Assembly (NCBI GenBank): GCA_027587225.1
Contig: JAPDDQ010000001.1
Span: forward strand, 496,001-560,000
Direction of reading: 5' to 3'
Length of the DNA: 64,000 nucleotides
Source: Solirubrobacter taibaiensis
GTDB lineage: Bacteria > Actinomycetota > Thermoleophilia > Solirubrobacterales > Solirubrobacteraceae
Shown here: piece after piece, positions 62,374 through 64,000 of the stretch
Numbering within the stretch: the first letter of the stretch is position 1
How the letters are laid out: the number at the start of each line of letters is the position of its first letter
Made by a program: the position numbers and the translations under genes
Notes under the pieces: model-generated
Database searches by the model: none
What the model was told of the DNA's origin: nothing
Seen by the model: the letters and a program-made list of their open reading frames with translations, nothing else

Positions 62374-63618
62374 TCAGTCGCGCTCGAAGTTGCGCTCGAG
62401 CCCGTCGCGGGCGACCCGCGCGCCCAGCGCGGCGCCGTCGTCGTCGGCCTTGCGGAAGTGGATGCCCGAGTAGACGCGGGCGTCCACGATCTCGTCCACC
62501 GCCTCGCCGAAGCCGCGGTAGCTGCGCGTGGTCCCGGAGTTGGTGCTGTTCATCGTGAAGCGCACTCGATGCCCGAAGACCTCCTCCAGCGACAGAGCCA
62601 TGGCGGCACCGAGCGAAGACAGGCCCGAGGGGTGGTCCGGGTACGGCGGCGTGTTGATCAGCGGCAGCCAGCCCGTGTCGGCCTCGGTCTGCGGGTTGCC
62701 GTCGGCCGCGGCCTCGCGGATCGCGGTGATCGGGCGCCAGAACAGCCAGCGGGCCTTGTCGGTCCACGTGGCGATCGCGGCGTCACCGGCGGTCATGTAG
62801 AGCATCGCGAACATCCGGGCGGTGTCCACGTCGCGCAGGCGCCGCTCAGCCGCGAGCTGGCGCGCGGCGCGGGTGAACGGCTGCGGCCCTTCGGCCCAGA
62901 AGCGGGCCTGGTCGGTCTGGTCTGCGGTGCGCGTCGCGGAATTGAGCGCCCCCACCGCCTTGATCTCGTTGAAGTCGCGCGCGTAGGCGCGGCTGCCCAG
63001 CGGGTCCGGGCCGCGGGTCCCGTAGCGCTTCGGGTCCTCGATCAGGAACGGCCGCACGTCCTTCACCCACGCGCCCGGGTCGTTGCCGAACGCGGGAAGC
63101 ACCGGCCGCCACTGGCCGATCGGCCACGGATCGGTGGCGGTGGCGGGGGCCGGGAAGCGGTACGCGCCGCCCCGGCCGTCGCCCGTGCGCGCGGTGAGCA
63201 TCGCGGCCGCCGCGATCTCGCCCACGCGCGCGCCGTTGTCCCGGGCGGGGCCGGCGGGGATCGCGCCCATCGAGATCTCGTACTGCGCGCTCAGCGTCGG
63301 GGCCTGCGCGGGAACGATCGCCAGCAGCACCTTGTAGGCGGCGGTGGCGGCCGCCGCGTCCCGCGAGTACCAGTCCCGCGCGCGGACATCGACCAGGTAC
63401 GGCTCGTAGCGCTCGTCGATCGAGTTCACCGCGTCGTAGACGGCCCCGTGGACCATGGCGAGGTGCACGGTCGACACGGTGGGGGACTGACCCGCCGTAC
63501 CGACGAGCGCGCCGACCGCGTTGACGTTCCAGTCCGTGACGGTGTCGGCACGCGCCGAGGCGGAGATCGCGAGCGCGGACAGCACGGCCACGCAGACGGC
63601 CAGCACGACGCGCTTCAT
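62374..63618 (-). CDS. Secreted vanadium-haloperoxidase/PAP2-like protein
   Basis: A 414-aa exported protein. Signal peptide ~1-25 (MKRVVLAVCVAVLSALAISA). The family's metal-site blocks are WTDKARWLFWRPITAIREA (Lys and Arg), PPYPDHPSGLSSLGAA (the P-S-G-H segment, with Leu in place of the acid-base His) and ARVYSGIHFRKADDDG (Arg and the His that would bind vanadate). It therefore has the fold and phosphate/vanadate pocket but not a standard P-S-G-H. It may be a phosphatase or non-halogenating relative. Its ATG overlaps the stop of the next (upstream) gene. Confidence 0.85.
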   Translation of the reverse strand: MKRVVLAVCVAVLSALAISASARADTVTDWNVNAVGALVGTAGQSPTVSTVHLAMVHGAVYDAVNSIDERYEPYLVDVRARDWYSRDAAAATAAYKVLLAIVPAQAPTLSAQYEISMGAIPAGPARDNGARVGEIAAAAMLTARTGDGRGGAYRFPAPATATDPWPIGQWRPVLPAFGNDPGAWVKDVRPFLIEDPKRYGTRGPDPLGSRAYARDFNEIKAVGALNSATRTADQTDQARFWAEGPQPFTRAARQLAAERRLRDVDTARMFAMLYMTAGDAAIATWTDKARWLFWRPITAIREAAADGNPQTEADTGWLPLINTPPYPDHPSGLSSLGAAMALSLEEVFGHRVRFTMNSTNSGTTRSYRGFGEAVDEIVDARVYSGIHFRKADDDGAALGARVARDGLERNFERD

Positions 63619-64000
63619 CGCTTCACCGCCACGACCTCGAGGTACTCGGCCGGCACGGCGATCGCGCCGTGGCGGGCGCGGGCGGCACGCTCGACGACCG
63701 CGATCAGGTCACGCTCGAGGGCGGCGGCGCCCGCGGGACCGACGGCCTCGAAGGCCTTCACGGTCGGGCCGTACCACTCGCGCAGCGTGTAGATCATCTC
63801 GGCGGCGCGACGGAACCGCCAGGTGAACGTGCGCCGGCGCGTGCTGATGAACTCGACGTCGTCGCCGAGCAGCTCGATGATGCCCGCCTCGGTGCCCCAG
63901 CGCAGCGGGGAGGCGACGCCCGGGGGCGGCGGGACGTGGGCGGCGGTGGCGCGGAACAGCTCGCCGAGGAAGCCGTCGGGCGTCCACGAGGCCAGCGCGA
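63615..64000 (-). CDS. Partial SAM-dependent methyltransferase (C-terminal part)
   Basis: The frame runs from the window edge to a stop at 63615, ~127 residues. ASWTPDGFLGELFRATAAHVPPPPGVASPLRWGTEAGIIELLG, then VEFISTRRRTFTWRFRRAAEMIYTLREWYGPT and PAEYLEVVAVKR, matches the C-terminal half of class I methyltransferases of the ubiquinone/menaquinone-like group, where W-T-P-x-G-F-L-G is conserved. The SAM-binding N-terminus is outside the window. Its stop overlaps the haloperoxidase-like start (ATGA), so the two are coupled. Confidence 0.75.
   Translation of the reverse strand, partial: ALASWTPDGFLGELFRATAAHVPPPPGVASPLRWGTEAGIIELLGDDVEFISTRRRTFTWRFRRAAEMIYTLREWYGPTVKAFEAVGPAGAAALERDLIAVVERAARARHGAIAVPAEYLEVVAVKR

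Noticed and set aside
1..64000. tRNA, rRNA, IS element or prophage
   Set aside because: I looked for tRNA-like cloverleaf stems, transposase and phage-type genes and saw none; a dedicated search could still find a small RNA.

Overview
The window is high-GC bacterial DNA. It has strongly GC-biased third codon positions, many GTG and TTG starts, TANNNT -10 boxes placed 6-9 nt before start codons (leaderless mRNAs), NarL-type two-component systems and ECF sigma factors. Together with secreted propeller and RTX-like proteins this suggests an actinomycete, possibly the Solirubrobacterales/Thermoleophilia group. That placement is an inference; there is no rRNA gene here to confirm it.

Left part (about 1-26 kb). 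This looks like an accessory region. Many short genes on both strands resemble orphan immunity-type families: SUKH/SMI1, DUF2283, DUF1963/YwqG-like, DUF7674-like, a YezG-like tandem and several unrecognised ones. Mixed in are small membrane proteins and clear gene remnants, including a 5'-truncated endonuclease V. Between these genes lies a recurring element of about 38 bp with an invariant TCGACG core. I count 17 good copies in this region plus several weaker ones, and all good copies lie on the + strand whatever the direction of the neighbouring genes. Eleven fall within 0.6-6.0 kb, and two contain the stop codon of the preceding gene. The layout resembles a gene-cassette array, but I see no integron attC signature and no recombinase. 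Ordinary genes are set between the clusters: an aldo/keto reductase, an MMPL exporter diverging from a histidine kinase/response regulator pair, a lactonase-like propeller, a VOC protein, a threonine dehydratase, an ECF sigma factor with a probable anti-sigma partner, an ankyrin protein, and an ArsR regulator followed by SRPBCC and RibD-like proteins.

Middle (26-36 kb). An 811-aa protein of unknown function carries two tandem YezG-like domains. It is followed by a tightly overlapping operon (ABC ATPase, permease, histidine kinase, response regulator), a quinone-oxidoreductase-like dehydrogenase, small membrane genes of which one is frameshifted, an exported alpha/beta hydrolase and a sigma factor.

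Right part (36-64 kb). This is orderly and the cassette element is absent. It holds a leucine/valine-type dehydrogenase, an ABC-2 exporter, a SigX5-like sigma factor with a SnoaL-like tail coupled to an inositol-monophosphatase-family gene, a GGDEF-EAL protein followed by a PrmC-like methyltransferase, and a kinase-ATPase-TPR regulator. Next come cupin, metallophosphoesterase, RibD-like and 2H-phosphoesterase genes. A 1429-aa secreted ThuA/sugar-dehydrogenase/PKD protein with a strong terminator follows, then a RelA/SpoT-domain protein, a PolX-PHP protein whose polymerase aspartates are gone, DUF4184, RarD, DUF1905, and a haloperoxidase-like protein coupled to a methyltransferase cut by the window end.
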